Translations under genes and position numbers: made by a program
The notes under the pieces: model-generated
The model's input: only the letters and a program-made list of their open reading frames with translations
Told to the model about the DNA's origin: nothing
The model's database searches: none
Part shown: one piece after another, positions 44,881 through 52,699 of the stretch
How the letters are laid out: each line of letters opens with the position of its first letter
Numbering within the stretch: the stretch's first letter is position 1
Source: Pseudomonas uvaldensis
Lineage (GTDB): Bacteria > Pseudomonadota > Gammaproteobacteria > Pseudomonadales > Pseudomonadaceae
NCBI RefSeq assembly: GCF_021271205.1
Contig: NZ_JAIWKS010000013.1
Location: 57,450 to 121,449 of the forward strand
Direction of reading: 5' to 3'
DNA: 64,000 nt

Positions 44881-45342
44881 ATGCGGATTATTCAAGCGAC
44901 CCTGGAACACCTGGACCTGCTGACCCCATTGTTCGTCAAATACCGGGAATTCTATGGCTCCCTGCCCTACCCGGATTCGTCCCGGGCCTTTTTGGAAAAG
45001 CGCCTGCGCCGCAAAGAATCGGTGATCTACCTCGCCCTACCCGATGACGACGACAGCAAGCTGCTGGGCTTCTGCCAGCTCTACCCGAGCTTTTCGTCGC
45101 TGTCGCTCAAGCGCGTGTGGATCCTCAACGACATCTACGTCGCCGAAGACGCCCGCCGCCAATTGGTGGCCGACCACCTAATACGCACCGCAAAGAAAAT
45201 GGCCAAGGAAACCAACGCCGTCCGTATGCGCGTCTCCACCAGCAGCGACAACGAAGTGGCGCAGAAAACCTACGAGTCGATCGGCTTCAGGGAAGACACC
45301 GAGTTCAAGAACTACACGATGCCGATCAGCGAAGAGCTCTGA
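44881..45342 (+). CDS. GNAT family N-acetyltransferase
   Basis: 153 residues starting MRIIQATLEHLDLLTPLFVKYREFY. GNAT fold with VWILNDIYVAEDARRQLVADHLI as the acetyl-CoA-binding strand-loop (here RRQLVAD, a weak match to the Q/R-x-x-G-x-G/A loop) and KTYESIGFREDTEFKNYTMPI at the C terminus. Acceptor unknown. In P. aeruginosa an acetyltransferase also follows eutC, so a link to ethanolamine use is possible but unproven. Confidence 0.88.
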   Translation: MRIIQATLEHLDLLTPLFVKYREFYGSLPYPDSSRAFLEKRLRRKESVIYLALPDDDDSKLLGFCQLYPSFSSLSLKRVWILNDIYVAEDARRQLVADHLIRTAKKMAKETNAVRMRVSTSSDNEVAQKTYESIGFREDTEFKNYTMPISEEL

Positions 45343-45374
45343 CACCCCGGAAAGCAAGCCAGCCCCAGATCATC

Positions 45375-45464
45375 TGTGGGAGCGGGCTTGCTCGCGAAAG
45401 CGCCGGGTCAGCTTGCATCAACGTTGGATGTGCTGCCGTCTTCGCGAGCAAGCCCGCTCCCACA
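45375..45464. repeat. REP pair
   Basis: GTGGGAGCGGGCTTGCTCGC and TTCGCGAGCAAGCCCGCTCC inverted. The remaining 200 bases up to the DedA gene hold no recognisable feature. Confidence 0.92.
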
Positions 45465-45665
45465 CCGGTTCGAGACATTCACGAAAATCCATGCCCACCG
45501 CCATCCATCGAAATCCCCCGCTACAAACTCAACACGCCCATCACAATCCACCCCGTATAATCCCCCCTCTTCCCGGCCTGTAAGAAAAAGCTACAAACCC
45601 CGTAGCCCAACTCCAGAGCTCGACCCACCCGCCTGCCGAGTCGGGCCACCACCAAGGTGCATTAC

Positions 45666-46313
45666 ATGGATTTCAACCCCCTCGACCTTATCCTGCATCT
45701 CGACGTGTACCTCGACATGCTGGTGACCAATTACGGAACATGGGTCTACGCCATCCTGTTCCTGGTGATCTTCTGTGAAACCGGCCTGGTGGTAACGCCC
45801 TTCCTGCCCGGCGACTCGCTGCTGTTCATCGCCGGCGCCGTCGCCGCCGGTGGTGCCATGGACCCCGTGCTGCTGGCCGGCCTGCTGATGCTCGCGGCCA
45901 TCCTCGGCGACAGCACCAACTACCTGATCGGCCGCACCGCCGGCGAAAGACTGTTCAGCAACCCGAACTCGAAAATCTTCCGCCGCGACTACCTGCAACA
46001 AACCCACGACTTCTATGACAAACACGGTGGCAAAACGGTGACCCTGGCGCGCTTCCTGCCAATCATCCGCACCTTCGCCCCCTTCGTCGCCGGCGTCGGC
46101 AAAATGAATTACCTGCGTTTCTTCGGCTTCAGCGTCCTCGGCACCGTCCTTTGGGTCGGCGGCCTGGTCACCCTCGGCTATTTCTTCGGCAATGTGCCCT
46201 TTATCAAGCAGAACCTGTCGCTGCTGGTGGTGGGCATCATCCTGGTGTCGCTGCTACCGATGATCATCAGCCTGGTGCGCAGCAAAATGAGCCAGCGCGC
46301 CTCGAAGGCCTGA
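45666..46313 (+). CDS. DedA family membrane protein
   Basis: 215 residues. DedA/VTT domain with FCETGLVVTPFLPGDSLLFIAGAVAAGG, GDSTNYLIGRTAGERLF and LARFLPIIRTFAPFVAGVGKMNY, the motifs holding the acidic and arginine residues needed for activity. DedA proteins translocate undecaprenyl phosphate or phospholipids. The ATG at 45666 (MDFNPLDLIL) follows AAGGTG; a GTG at 45657 is an alternative. mtfA begins six bases later. Confidence 0.93.
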   Translation: MDFNPLDLILHLDVYLDMLVTNYGTWVYAILFLVIFCETGLVVTPFLPGDSLLFIAGAVAAGGAMDPVLLAGLLMLAAILGDSTNYLIGRTAGERLFSNPNSKIFRRDYLQQTHDFYDKHGGKTVTLARFLPIIRTFAPFVAGVGKMNYLRFFGFSVLGTVLWVGGLVTLGYFFGNVPFIKQNLSLLVVGIILVSLLPMIISLVRSKMSQRASKA

Positions 46314-46319
46314 TCGCCC

Positions 46320-47132
46320 ATGTGGTCCCTGAGCAACTGGCGCCGCCAACGCACCCTCGCCAAACACCCTGTTGCCGAAGACACCTGGCAACGGGTGCGT
46401 CAGCAACTGAGCTTCCTCGACGGCATCAGCGCCGCCGAGGACCAGTGGCTGCGCGAAGCCTGTGTGCTGTTCCTCCACGATAAGCACCTTACCGCCCTGC
46501 CCGGCGTCGAACTGCACCAGGAACAACGCCTGCTGCTCGCCGCCCAGGCCCAATTGCCACTGATGCACCTGGGCGAACTGAACTGGTACCAGGGCTTCCA
46601 CGAAATCGTCCTCTACCCCGACGACTTCCTCAGCCCCCAACGCTACCGCGACGCCAGCGGCATCGAACACGAATGGGACGGCGAACACAGCGGCGAAGCC
46701 TGGCCCCAGGGCCCGATCATCCTGGCCTGGGACGGCGTGATGGCCAGCGGCGGCTGGGACGGCTACAACCTGGTGATCCACGAACTGGCGCACAAACTCG
46801 ACATGCTCAACGGCGACGCCAACGGCCTGCCGCCACTGCACGCCGACATGCGTATCAAAGACTGGGCCGACGCCATGCAACAGGCCTACGACGACCTTAA
46901 CCGCCAACTGGACCACGACCCGGACGCCGAAACCCTCATTGACCCCTACGCCGCGGAAAACCCTGCCGAATTCTTCGCCGTCACCAGCGAATACTTCTTC
47001 AGCGCCCCGGACCTGCTGCACCAGGCCTATCCGCAGGTCTACTCGCAGCTTCAGGCGTTCTATCGTCAGGATCCGTTGGCCCGGCTGCGGCAACTTCAAG
47101 CCGAAGATCCGGTCTATCAGGCGTCATACTAA
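46320..47132 (+). CDS. mtfA: MtfA-like zinc metallopeptidase (M90 family)
   Basis: 270 residues. The gluzincin motif HELAH is at residues 154-158 (LVIHELAHKLDMLNGDANG), and the downstream Glu is in ENPAEFFAVTSEYFF. E. coli MtfA titrates the glucose repressor Mlc and has aminopeptidase activity; its role in Pseudomonas is not settled. Six bases downstream of dedA, so probably cotranscribed. Confidence 0.93.
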   Translation: MWSLSNWRRQRTLAKHPVAEDTWQRVRQQLSFLDGISAAEDQWLREACVLFLHDKHLTALPGVELHQEQRLLLAAQAQLPLMHLGELNWYQGFHEIVLYPDDFLSPQRYRDASGIEHEWDGEHSGEAWPQGPIILAWDGVMASGGWDGYNLVIHELAHKLDMLNGDANGLPPLHADMRIKDWADAMQQAYDDLNRQLDHDPDAETLIDPYAAENPAEFFAVTSEYFFSAPDLLHQAYPQVYSQLQAFYRQDPLARLRQLQAEDPVYQASY

Positions 47133-47177
47133 GGTCTCTACGACCCTGGTAACGTGGCATCAGCGGCCGAATATGCC

Positions 47178-47183
47178 TATAAT
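47178..47183 (+). promoter_or_regulatory. -10 element of the ppa promoter
   Basis: Perfect TATAAT 61 bases before the ppa ATG; the -35 (GTGGCA region) is weak. Confidence 0.55.
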
Positions 47184-47193
47184 CGCCGCCACT

Positions 47194-47224
47194 TTTTGGT
47201 CAATCCGACCAGCCTTTTGGTCAA
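47194..47224 (+). repeat. Tandem TTTTGGTCAA repeats in the ppa leader
   Basis: TTTTGGTCAA occurs at 47194-47203 and 47215-47224, 21 bp apart (two helical turns); GGTC/GACC pairs in between could form a small hairpin. Downstream of the -10, upstream of the start codon. Confidence 0.6.
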
Positions 47225-47243
47225 CTAACGGGGGCACCGCCCA

Positions 47244-47771
47244 ATGAGCTACAGCAAGATTCCGGCTGGCAAAGACCTGCCGAACGACATCTACGTTGCG
47301 ATCGAAATCCCGGCCAACCACGCCCCGATCAAATACGAAATCGACAAGGACAGCGATTGCCTGTTCGTTGACCGTTTCATGGCCACCCCCATGTTCTACC
47401 CGGCCAACTACGGTTACATCCCCAACACCCTGGCCGACGACGGTGACCCCCTCGACGTGCTGGTCGTAACCCCTTACCCGGTTGCCCCAGGCTCGGTCAT
47501 CCGCGCCCGTCCGGTCGGCATCCTGAACATGACCGACGACGGCGGCGGCGATGCCAAAGTCATCGCAGTGCCACACGACAAACTGTCGCAACTGTATGTG
47601 GATGTGAAGGAATACACCGACCTGCCAAAACTGCTCATCCAGCAGATCGAACATTTCTTCGAGAACTACAAGGATCTCGAAAAAGGCAAGTGGGTCAAGA
47701 TCGAAGGCTGGGCCGGTGCTGACGCCGCCCGCGAAGCGATCACCAAGTCGGTTGCCGCCTACAAAGGCTGA
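47244..47771 (+). CDS. ppa: Inorganic pyrophosphatase (family I)
   Basis: 175 residues, hexameric Mg2+-dependent pyrophosphatase. The signature DDGDPLDVLVVTPYP carries the metal-binding aspartates; FMATPMFYPANYGYIPNTL and IPANHAPIKYEIDKDS are other conserved blocks. Has its own promoter and a clear terminator at 47789. In my recollection this is the last gene shared in order with the P. aeruginosa block. Confidence 0.98.
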   Translation: MSYSKIPAGKDLPNDIYVAIEIPANHAPIKYEIDKDSDCLFVDRFMATPMFYPANYGYIPNTLADDGDPLDVLVVTPYPVAPGSVIRARPVGILNMTDDGGGDAKVIAVPHDKLSQLYVDVKEYTDLPKLLIQQIEHFFENYKDLEKGKWVKIEGWAGADAAREAITKSVAAYKG

Positions 47772-47788
47772 ACCTGAACTTGCAGAAG

Positions 47789-47814
47789 AACCCCGGTTTT
47801 CACCGGGGTTTTTT
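47789..47814 (+). terminator. Intrinsic terminator of ppa
   Basis: AACCCCGGT, loop TTTC, ACCGGGGTT then TTTT: a classic hairpin with T-run, 17 bases after the stop. Confidence 0.92.
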
Positions 47815-47830
47815 ATGCCTGGAAACTTAA

Positions 47831-47850
47831 TTAATACGTTGATGTATTAA
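47831..47850. promoter_or_regulatory. Palindrome TTAATAC-N6-GTATTAA, possible operator
   Basis: Perfect 7-bp inverted repeat in the AT-rich stretch upstream of the repressor-like gene. Confidence 0.45.
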
Positions 47851-47901
47851 TAGTGCAAGCCAGCGTTTATCTGCGTTTAGCTCGCTTAATTCCATTCCCG
47901 C

Positions 47902-47977
47902 AAACGGAAAGATCATCTTATAAATTTGAACGACATGTTTATTGCCGAAAACAAACTCGCCTCTAAACTTTCCGTTT
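47902..47977. promoter_or_regulatory. Widely spaced 10-bp inverted repeat bracketing the repressor promoter
   Basis: AAACGGAAAG (47902-47911) and CTTTCCGTTT (47968-47977) are exact complements 56 bases apart; the second copy ends directly at the ATG. Could be paired half-operators or a long leader hairpin. Confidence 0.5.
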
Positions 47978-48709
47978 ATGAAAAAGATCTCCAGTGGCGA
48001 CCGCTTCAGAGCCCTTCTTAAAGAAGCCAACATCCGCTCCGCCGACTTCGCGAAGTTATACGGCGTGAAGTCGCAGCACGTGAACAACTGGTTCAACCGT
48101 GGCATCCCGCCCGGCCGCATCCACGGCATTGCCGGCCTGCTGACCGTCAGCCCCCAGTGGCTGGCCCACGGCGAAGGCCCGCAAACCCCGCTGGGCCTCG
48201 GCCCCGGCACCACCTACGACGCCGCCGAAGTCCAGGGCGTCTACAGCGTGCCGGAAACCACGGACATCGAACTGCCCTACTACAAGGAAGCCCCCATCGC
48301 CCCCGGCGAAACCAGGACACACGTCATCGAAATCCCCGACCAATCCATCCGCCTGCCCCGCAGCCACCTCGACTCCCTGGAAATAAACCCTGGCGATGCC
48401 ATCTGCACCACCATGGTCGGCGACAGCATGGCCGACCGCATCGAAGACGGCTCCACCCTCGCCATCGACCGCGGCCTGACCCAAATCATCGACGGCCAGA
48501 TCTACGCCCTCGAACACGACGGCATGCTCCGTATCAAATACCTGCACCGCATCCCCGGCAACCGACTGCGACTGCGCAGCCACAACAACACCGCTTATCC
48601 GGATGAAGTCTTCAGCGTCGAGCAGATCGAAGCGCAGAATCTGCGCGTCATCGGCTGGGTCTTCTGGTGGTCCACCCTGACCAAACAACGCCCACCGGTG
48701 TTCGACTAA
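47978..48709 (+). CDS. S24-family XRE transcriptional repressor (phage CI/PrtR-like)
   Basis: 243 residues from the ATG at 47978. N-terminal HTH (about 8-60: ADFAKLYGVKSQHVNNWFNRGIP) and a C-terminal S24 peptidase-like domain with Ser150 (VGDSMAD) and Lys187 (RIKYLH). No Ala-Gly or Cys-Gly autocleavage site is evident in the linker (TTYDAAEVQGVYSV), so self-cleavage on DNA damage is doubtful. No phage or bacteriocin structural genes are adjacent. An AT-rich region with two inverted repeats precedes it. Confidence 0.85.
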   Translation: MKKISSGDRFRALLKEANIRSADFAKLYGVKSQHVNNWFNRGIPPGRIHGIAGLLTVSPQWLAHGEGPQTPLGLGPGTTYDAAEVQGVYSVPETTDIELPYYKEAPIAPGETRTHVIEIPDQSIRLPRSHLDSLEINPGDAICTTMVGDSMADRIEDGSTLAIDRGLTQIIDGQIYALEHDGMLRIKYLHRIPGNRLRLRSHNNTAYPDEVFSVEQIEAQNLRVIGWVFWWSTLTKQRPPVFD

Positions 48710-48733
48710 CCCCCAAATGTGGCGGGAAAGCTT

Positions 48734-48757
48734 TTGTGGCGAGGGGATTCATCCCCG
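48734..48757. repeat. Partial palindromic repeat (TGTGGCGAGGGGAT type)
   Basis: TGTGGCGAGGGGATTCATCC matches the left part of the repeat at 6457, but the right arm is degenerate. Confidence 0.5.
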
Positions 48758-48899
48758 CTGGGCTGCAAAGCAGCCCCCGCCCTTTCCCACCACCCCATAA
48801 CCCAATGATTCAACACAACTTCCACTGGGATTTTGCCAAAAACCCACGTATCCTCCGCCCCACATTTGCGAGACCACGCCTCGCACCGACAAGGCAGAT

Positions 48900-49020
48900 C
48901 ACTTTCTGACCAAGTCCCACAGCCGGCCGCAAGAGCCGGATGTACGTTTTGAAGGCTGGTGAGGTTTGTCAAAAACGAACTGAGTCAGTCAACGAGAAGC
49001 CGGCCATAAGCCGGCTTTTT
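48900..49020 (+). ncRNA. Candidate small RNA ending in an intrinsic terminator
   Basis: A 120-base non-coding stretch with internal pairing (GCCGGCCGCAAGAGCCGG near 48925) ends in the terminator hairpin at 48997. The upstream CDS ends nearly 300 bases earlier, so the terminator more likely serves a separate transcript. No family is recognised and the 5' end is a guess. Confidence 0.35.
48997..49020 (+). terminator. Intrinsic terminator
   Basis: AAGCCGGC, loop CATAA, GCCGGCTT then TTT: 8-bp stem with T-run. Confidence 0.8.
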
Positions 49021-49064
49021 AATGTCTAGACGCTTCCAGTGATAACCTGCAAGTTCTTCTATAA

Positions 49065-49700
49065 ATGACCATTGGATCAGTTATGAAAAGCTGTGTGAGG
49101 ACGCTCGGAGCTAGCCTCCCTAACAGTATAGTGATCTCCGCCGCTTGGTTATCGGGGCTTGCGACGATAGGACTCTTGTGGGGCATGATAGTGTATTGGC
49201 CCGATAAGCTTACAACCGAAGGACGTCAGCTCTTCCTGGCTTCTGTTTCTATTTTTTGCCTCTCCATATGGCACTTGATACGGCGCAAGAGACGAGCAAA
49301 AGCACTTGTAGCGTCCATCAACCTAAAAGAAGGCTTGAGCCTTGACGATACTCATCTGCTCGGCTATCCAAGCCCCATCTTTTTTGTCTTTGACCCCTCC
49401 AGCAAGAAACTCGCTCAATGCCAAAGCGCCACCGGCGATTATCACATTCGCGACTTCACGTGGATCACAGGCTGGCATTTCGAGTGGCGACGGATTGACC
49501 GCAGGGTATCGGGCGGGGTTCTTCGAGTAGTCGATGAGGCAGGCATGAGCGTTCCAGCCGACGAGATTCGGCGCAGATTCATAGGATTCTCACTGGTTTT
49601 GACGGTTGCCGATACAAGTCATCCGCTCCTCCGCTTCCCAATGAACCGGAGCGCAGTTGAAGGGTGGTGTACACGGTGCAAAGTACTTTTCAAGTGCTAA
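49065..49700 (+). CDS. Orphan two-helix membrane protein
   Basis: 211 residues. Two hydrophobic segments (about 20-44 and 54-72) precede a basic stretch RRKRRAK and a soluble domain of about 130 residues (DDTHLLGYPSPIFFVFDPSSKKLAQ, then DFTWITGWHFEWRR). I do not recognise a family. Base composition is lower in GC and codon use looser than in the core genes, suggesting acquisition. Start may be 49065 or the ATG at 49083. A long inverted repeat lies about 100 bases downstream. Confidence 0.65.
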   Translation: MTIGSVMKSCVRTLGASLPNSIVISAAWLSGLATIGLLWGMIVYWPDKLTTEGRQLFLASVSIFCLSIWHLIRRKRRAKALVASINLKEGLSLDDTHLLGYPSPIFFVFDPSSKKLAQCQSATGDYHIRDFTWITGWHFEWRRIDRRVSGGVLRVVDEAGMSVPADEIRRRFIGFSLVLTVADTSHPLLRFPMNRSAVEGWCTRCKVLFKC

Positions 49701-49805
49701 ACACAAAGCCACAAGGTTCCTCTTACTCCAGTCCCTCAAAGCTCAGGTCGTACACGAATGCACCAGGTATCAACGAAGCCATTTGAAAGTTAGGACTGGC
49801 GGAAG

Positions 49806-49837
49806 CGCGACTGACTGCATCCATGCAGCCAGTCGCG
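49806..49837. repeat. 15-bp inverted repeat in a gene-free stretch
   Basis: CGCGACTGACTGCAT and ATGCAGCCAGTCGCG pair with one mismatch around two bases. The rest of 49701-49971 holds no gene I can support. Confidence 0.7.
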
Positions 49838-49971
49838 AAGCAGTGTTACTTCTCGTTGCTCAGCGGGGCTTGCGACCAACATCGCAATAAATCAGGCGGG
49901 ACATCTCGATCATATCCACAACGGTTTTGTCATCGACCTCAAACCCGCTGCCTGAAACCCCTGTGTTGCTA

Positions 49972-51246
49972 TTACTTGAGTGTGACGTCGAGCATCGGCG
50001 GGATGTAACCGTAGTCGTACTCGGCCACCACGAACGTCTGCTGCCCTTTTATTTTCATGCCCACCGTGGGTGCTTCAGTGCCACCCACACGAACCTGCGT
50101 GCCGGTTTCGTCGGTCGGTACGCTGTCGATAAAGGAGGTCACCAGGCCGTTTGGCATCACGTAGTGCGAGTAGGTCTGGAATGGCTGGGAGGACGGGTTG
50201 CCCAGCACCAGGCCGGAACCGTTCAGCGGCACGTAGGGGCCGAACAGCGAGTCCGCGACGAAACCGTACACGCCGTCCGGGCCGGTCACACCGTCGGCAT
50301 AGGTGAAGGTGTGGCTGATCGTGAACAGGTAGTACTTGCCGTCCTGGAACACGAAGTGCGGGCGTTCGGTCTGGTCGTTGACGCCCACGGCCGTCAGCAG
50401 TGGCGGCAACATTTCCCAGTCGTCACCGTCCGCGTCGCGGGCTACGGCGATGCCGACACAGGCGGTCTGGAAGCGCGAGTTGCCGACATCTTCATAACCC
50501 GGCGGCACATCGCCGATTTCGGCCTCGCCCACCTTGTGCGAACCGCGCTCACCGGCCACGTTACCCTCGAACAGCATGTACAGCTTGCCATCGTTCGGGT
50601 CGCGGAATGGCCATGGGTCGCGAAAACCCCAGAAGGCGTTTTGGGCTTCGGTCTGATACATCTTGCCGTCGGCCTCGAACAGCGGCTTGACCTTCTCGAA
50701 GCCGACCATGCTGACACCGTGCTCAGTGGTCACTACCCGACCACGCACCTTGACGATGGTCGCGCCTGGGGTGACGGCGGTGTAATACAGATCCACTTCA
50801 CCTCGGTCGTTCAACAGGATCGGCGTGCCGGCCCATTCGCGAGCGGTCGGCGAAACCCCTTCGGCCATCACGCGGCCGCCGAGCTCCCAGTTCTTGCCGG
50901 TACGAGAAAACCAGTAGTACATCTTTGCCCGACCGTGACGATCGTTCCAATCGCGGAGGATGTCGTAGTTACCGTCCTCGTCGAGGTACGCCGGGTCGTT
51001 TGGATGACGATCGGCTGTCAGCGTGAAGATCACCGACCAGCCATCGACGGAGGTCACGTTACCGTCCAGGTCGCGTAGGGGCATGGTGTCCCAGATGAAC
51101 ACGTCGTCGCTCAATACCGGGAAATCCGCGCTGACCAGCGGCTGAGTGGTGGTGGGATCGTCCGCCCGGACTTTCAACGCATCAGCGCGGGTCCACAGGC
51201 TGGGTTGATGGGGGGTTGCACCGAATTTTTCAGTGTTGGTTTTCAT
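49972..51246 (-). CDS. Levansucrase (GH68)
   Basis: 424 residues. Converts sucrose to levan and glucose. The three catalytic residues are readable: nucleophile Asp53 (WDTMPL), transition-state stabiliser Asp210 (GFRDPWPF) and acid/base Glu294 (TERPHFVF). Spacing matches my memory of P. syringae Lsc (Asp62, Asp219, Glu303) with nine fewer N-terminal residues. No signal peptide, as in other Pseudomonas levansucrases, which leave the cell by a non-Sec route. Well-formed promoter at 51324-51351. Flanking genes are unrelated, consistent with an acquired single gene. Confidence 0.96.
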   Translation of the reverse strand: MKTNTEKFGATPHQPSLWTRADALKVRADDPTTTQPLVSADFPVLSDDVFIWDTMPLRDLDGNVTSVDGWSVIFTLTADRHPNDPAYLDEDGNYDILRDWNDRHGRAKMYYWFSRTGKNWELGGRVMAEGVSPTAREWAGTPILLNDRGEVDLYYTAVTPGATIVKVRGRVVTTEHGVSMVGFEKVKPLFEADGKMYQTEAQNAFWGFRDPWPFRDPNDGKLYMLFEGNVAGERGSHKVGEAEIGDVPPGYEDVGNSRFQTACVGIAVARDADGDDWEMLPPLLTAVGVNDQTERPHFVFQDGKYYLFTISHTFTYADGVTGPDGVYGFVADSLFGPYVPLNGSGLVLGNPSSQPFQTYSHYVMPNGLVTSFIDSVPTDETGTQVRVGGTEAPTVGMKIKGQQTFVVAEYDYGYIPPMLDVTLK

Positions 51247-51323
51247 AAGGTAATACCTCGTCCATGAATGGATTCAAATAAATGACGCTTGAGAAATACT
51301 GGATGCGCATACAGTGAAACCAC

Positions 51324-51351
51324 CTTATAGAGGCGCACCCGTGCGGGTCAA
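51324..51351 (-). promoter_or_regulatory. Sigma-70-type promoter of the levansucrase gene with palindromic spacer
   Basis: On the minus strand TTGACC (-35) and TATAAG (-10) are 16 bases apart. The spacer contains the perfect palindrome CGCAC-CC-GTGCG (51334-51345), placed as a repressor site would be. Confidence 0.65.
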
Positions 51352-51609
51352 GAAAAAAATGCATTTGTGCATATTTTAGTTTTTTCTTGGAGCTGATACG
51401 TTTCAGCCATGAGCGTTCAAAGAAGTTTTATCGTGGAAAGATCGACGATGTTGGCAGCACACTCAATGCGCCAGACCACTAATCGGTGGAAGCGGGTTGA
51501 CTGGGATTTGGGCGGAAGTAGTGCATGGAGGATCAGTGAGCTGAGCCGGCCTGTCCTGTTTGAAGCCCAGCATGAAGCGGGGGATCAGCACGGTTGATGT
51601 CGTATCGTT

Positions 51610-51646
51610 TTCGCGAGCAGGCTCGCTCCCACAGTGGGGGGGGGGG
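51610..51646. repeat. Single REP followed by an 11-G run
   Basis: TTCGCGAGCAGGCTCGCTCC at 51610 then a run of 11 G at 51636-51646. A degraded second REP (GGCTCGCTCCCACAG) is near 51697. No gene is supported in 51400-51790. Confidence 0.8.
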
Positions 51647-51790
51647 TGAAATGCCTGCTACGGTGGTGGGTCAGTTGGATTGGTGTTGGCTGATGGCTCG
51701 CTCCCACAGGGGATTGGAGGTGGCCAGAAGACGGGGAAGCAGCCAGCGAATGCATGTCATAGTTCGTTCGGTCCTGTCTTTGGGCTGCTG

Positions 51791-52249
51791 CTATAAACGC
51801 CGAGCCATCAGGCATTGCTCCCTCCCCCAAGCCTCAAACCGCTCCAACATTTCCCAGCCAAACTTGGCGTAGTAATGACTCTGGTTATGGGTATGCAAGT
51901 ACAAGGTAGTGACCCCAGCCGCCCTCGCATGACGACAAACACCTTCGATCAACTGCGCAGCGATCCCTCTGCGCCGTGCATTAGGGGCGACGAGTACGCA
52001 CGCCAGCCACGGTCCCAGTTCCGGCCGCTCAGGCAGGTCGTCGCTGGCAAGTGAGGCGCCGCCCAATAGTTGGCCGTTTTCTGTAGCGATCAGGCATTTC
52101 CAGCGGCCGTCGCGCTGTCCTTCGGCGAATTCCTGCTGCCAGCTATCGAGGGATTGTTGTGCATATTCGTGGCTGAATTCCCGATAAAGCCATTCGGCCA
52201 TCAGGTTGCACTGATCCATTTGGTTTTCGAGCCAATCCATCTGCGGCAT
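51791..52249 (-). CDS. GNAT family N-acetyltransferase
   Basis: 152 residues, start ATG at 52247-52249 with AAGGAG upstream. The acetyl-CoA loop is clear: WLACVLVAPNARRRGIAAQLIEGVCRHA, followed by LYLHTHNQSHYYAKFGWEMLERFEAWG. Acceptor unknown; the C-terminal HTHNQSHYYAKFGW resembles small-molecule GNATs. Downstream of the DUF6124 locus and separated from it by a 15-bp hairpin. Confidence 0.9.
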   Translation of the reverse strand: MPQMDWLENQMDQCNLMAEWLYREFSHEYAQQSLDSWQQEFAEGQRDGRWKCLIATENGQLLGGASLASDDLPERPELGPWLACVLVAPNARRRGIAAQLIEGVCRHARAAGVTTLYLHTHNQSHYYAKFGWEMLERFEAWGREQCLMARRL

Positions 52250-52278
52250 TTGAAACGCTCCTTGTGCTTTTTTCCTGT

Positions 52279-52320
52279 GGCATGAAGAAAGCCCTGCTTG
52301 TGCAAGGCTTTCTTCATGCC
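52279..52320 (-). terminator. 15-bp perfect hairpin between the DUF6124 and GNAT genes
   Basis: GGCATGAAGAAAGCC and GGCTTTCTTCATGCC pair around 12 bases. There is no T-run on either strand, so it may be a terminator of unusual type or an mRNA end structure. Confidence 0.6.
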
Positions 52321-52338
52321 TGGGGTAACGACGCTTCC

Positions 52339-52699
52339 CTACCTTACCTCAACAATATCCAAAGCCCGATTCGCCAACAGCTCATTCAACTCAACCACCT
52401 GCTGAATCCCCAACGCCACATGCCGTCGCGAGCCTTCAAGGTCGGATGCCAGGTCTCCGATCATTGCGTTCGCCGAAACGAGGTTTTCACTGAGGGTGGC
52501 AAGTAAGCATTCGGAATCCACATCAGAAGCGATGCGGTAGATGGTGTTGGGGTTGTCGGACGTTTCTTTCTTCGGCTTGGGATTCAGGTAGTAATCCAAG
52601 GTCCGAGTCGCGGCATCATCAAACTTTTTGTTGCGGGCCGATTGGACGCGGGAAACGGTTTCGTCTGTTGCTGGGGGGGGTCGGTGTAATTTTAACCAT
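52339..52699 (-). pseudogene. DUF6124 family protein, frameshifted in a homopolymer
   Basis: The C-terminal 90 residues (AATRTLDYYLNPKPKK, ASDVDSECLLATLSENLVSANAM, LEGSRRHVALGIQQVVELNELLANRALD) match the DUF6124 proteins common in P. fluorescens. A natural start ATG at 52697-52699 reads MVKITPTPP, the usual beginning, but it is out of frame with the rest because of a run of about eight C (minus strand, near 52672-52680). Loss of one C would give MVKITPTPPATDETVSRVQ in one frame. It may be a pseudogene, a phase-variable gene or a sequencing error. Confidence 0.7.

Noticed and set aside
464..45464. Regularly recurring palindromes as a CRISPR array
   Set aside because: The repeats are dispersed between genes in inverted pairs, not tandem with unique spacers, and no cas genes are present. 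They are REP elements.
48920..48960. Group II intron-like fragment (GAGCCGGATG similarity)
   Set aside because: Only a short resemblance to intron domain sequences, no reverse transcriptase and no domain V hairpin nearby.
49657..49890. 77-residue open frame overlapping the end of the orphan membrane protein gene
   Set aside because: Overlaps that gene in another frame and runs through the long inverted repeat; no motif.
51409..51597. 62-residue open frame downstream of the levansucrase promoter region
   Set aside because: No Shine-Dalgarno, no recognisable domain, and it ends in a REP; treated as chance.
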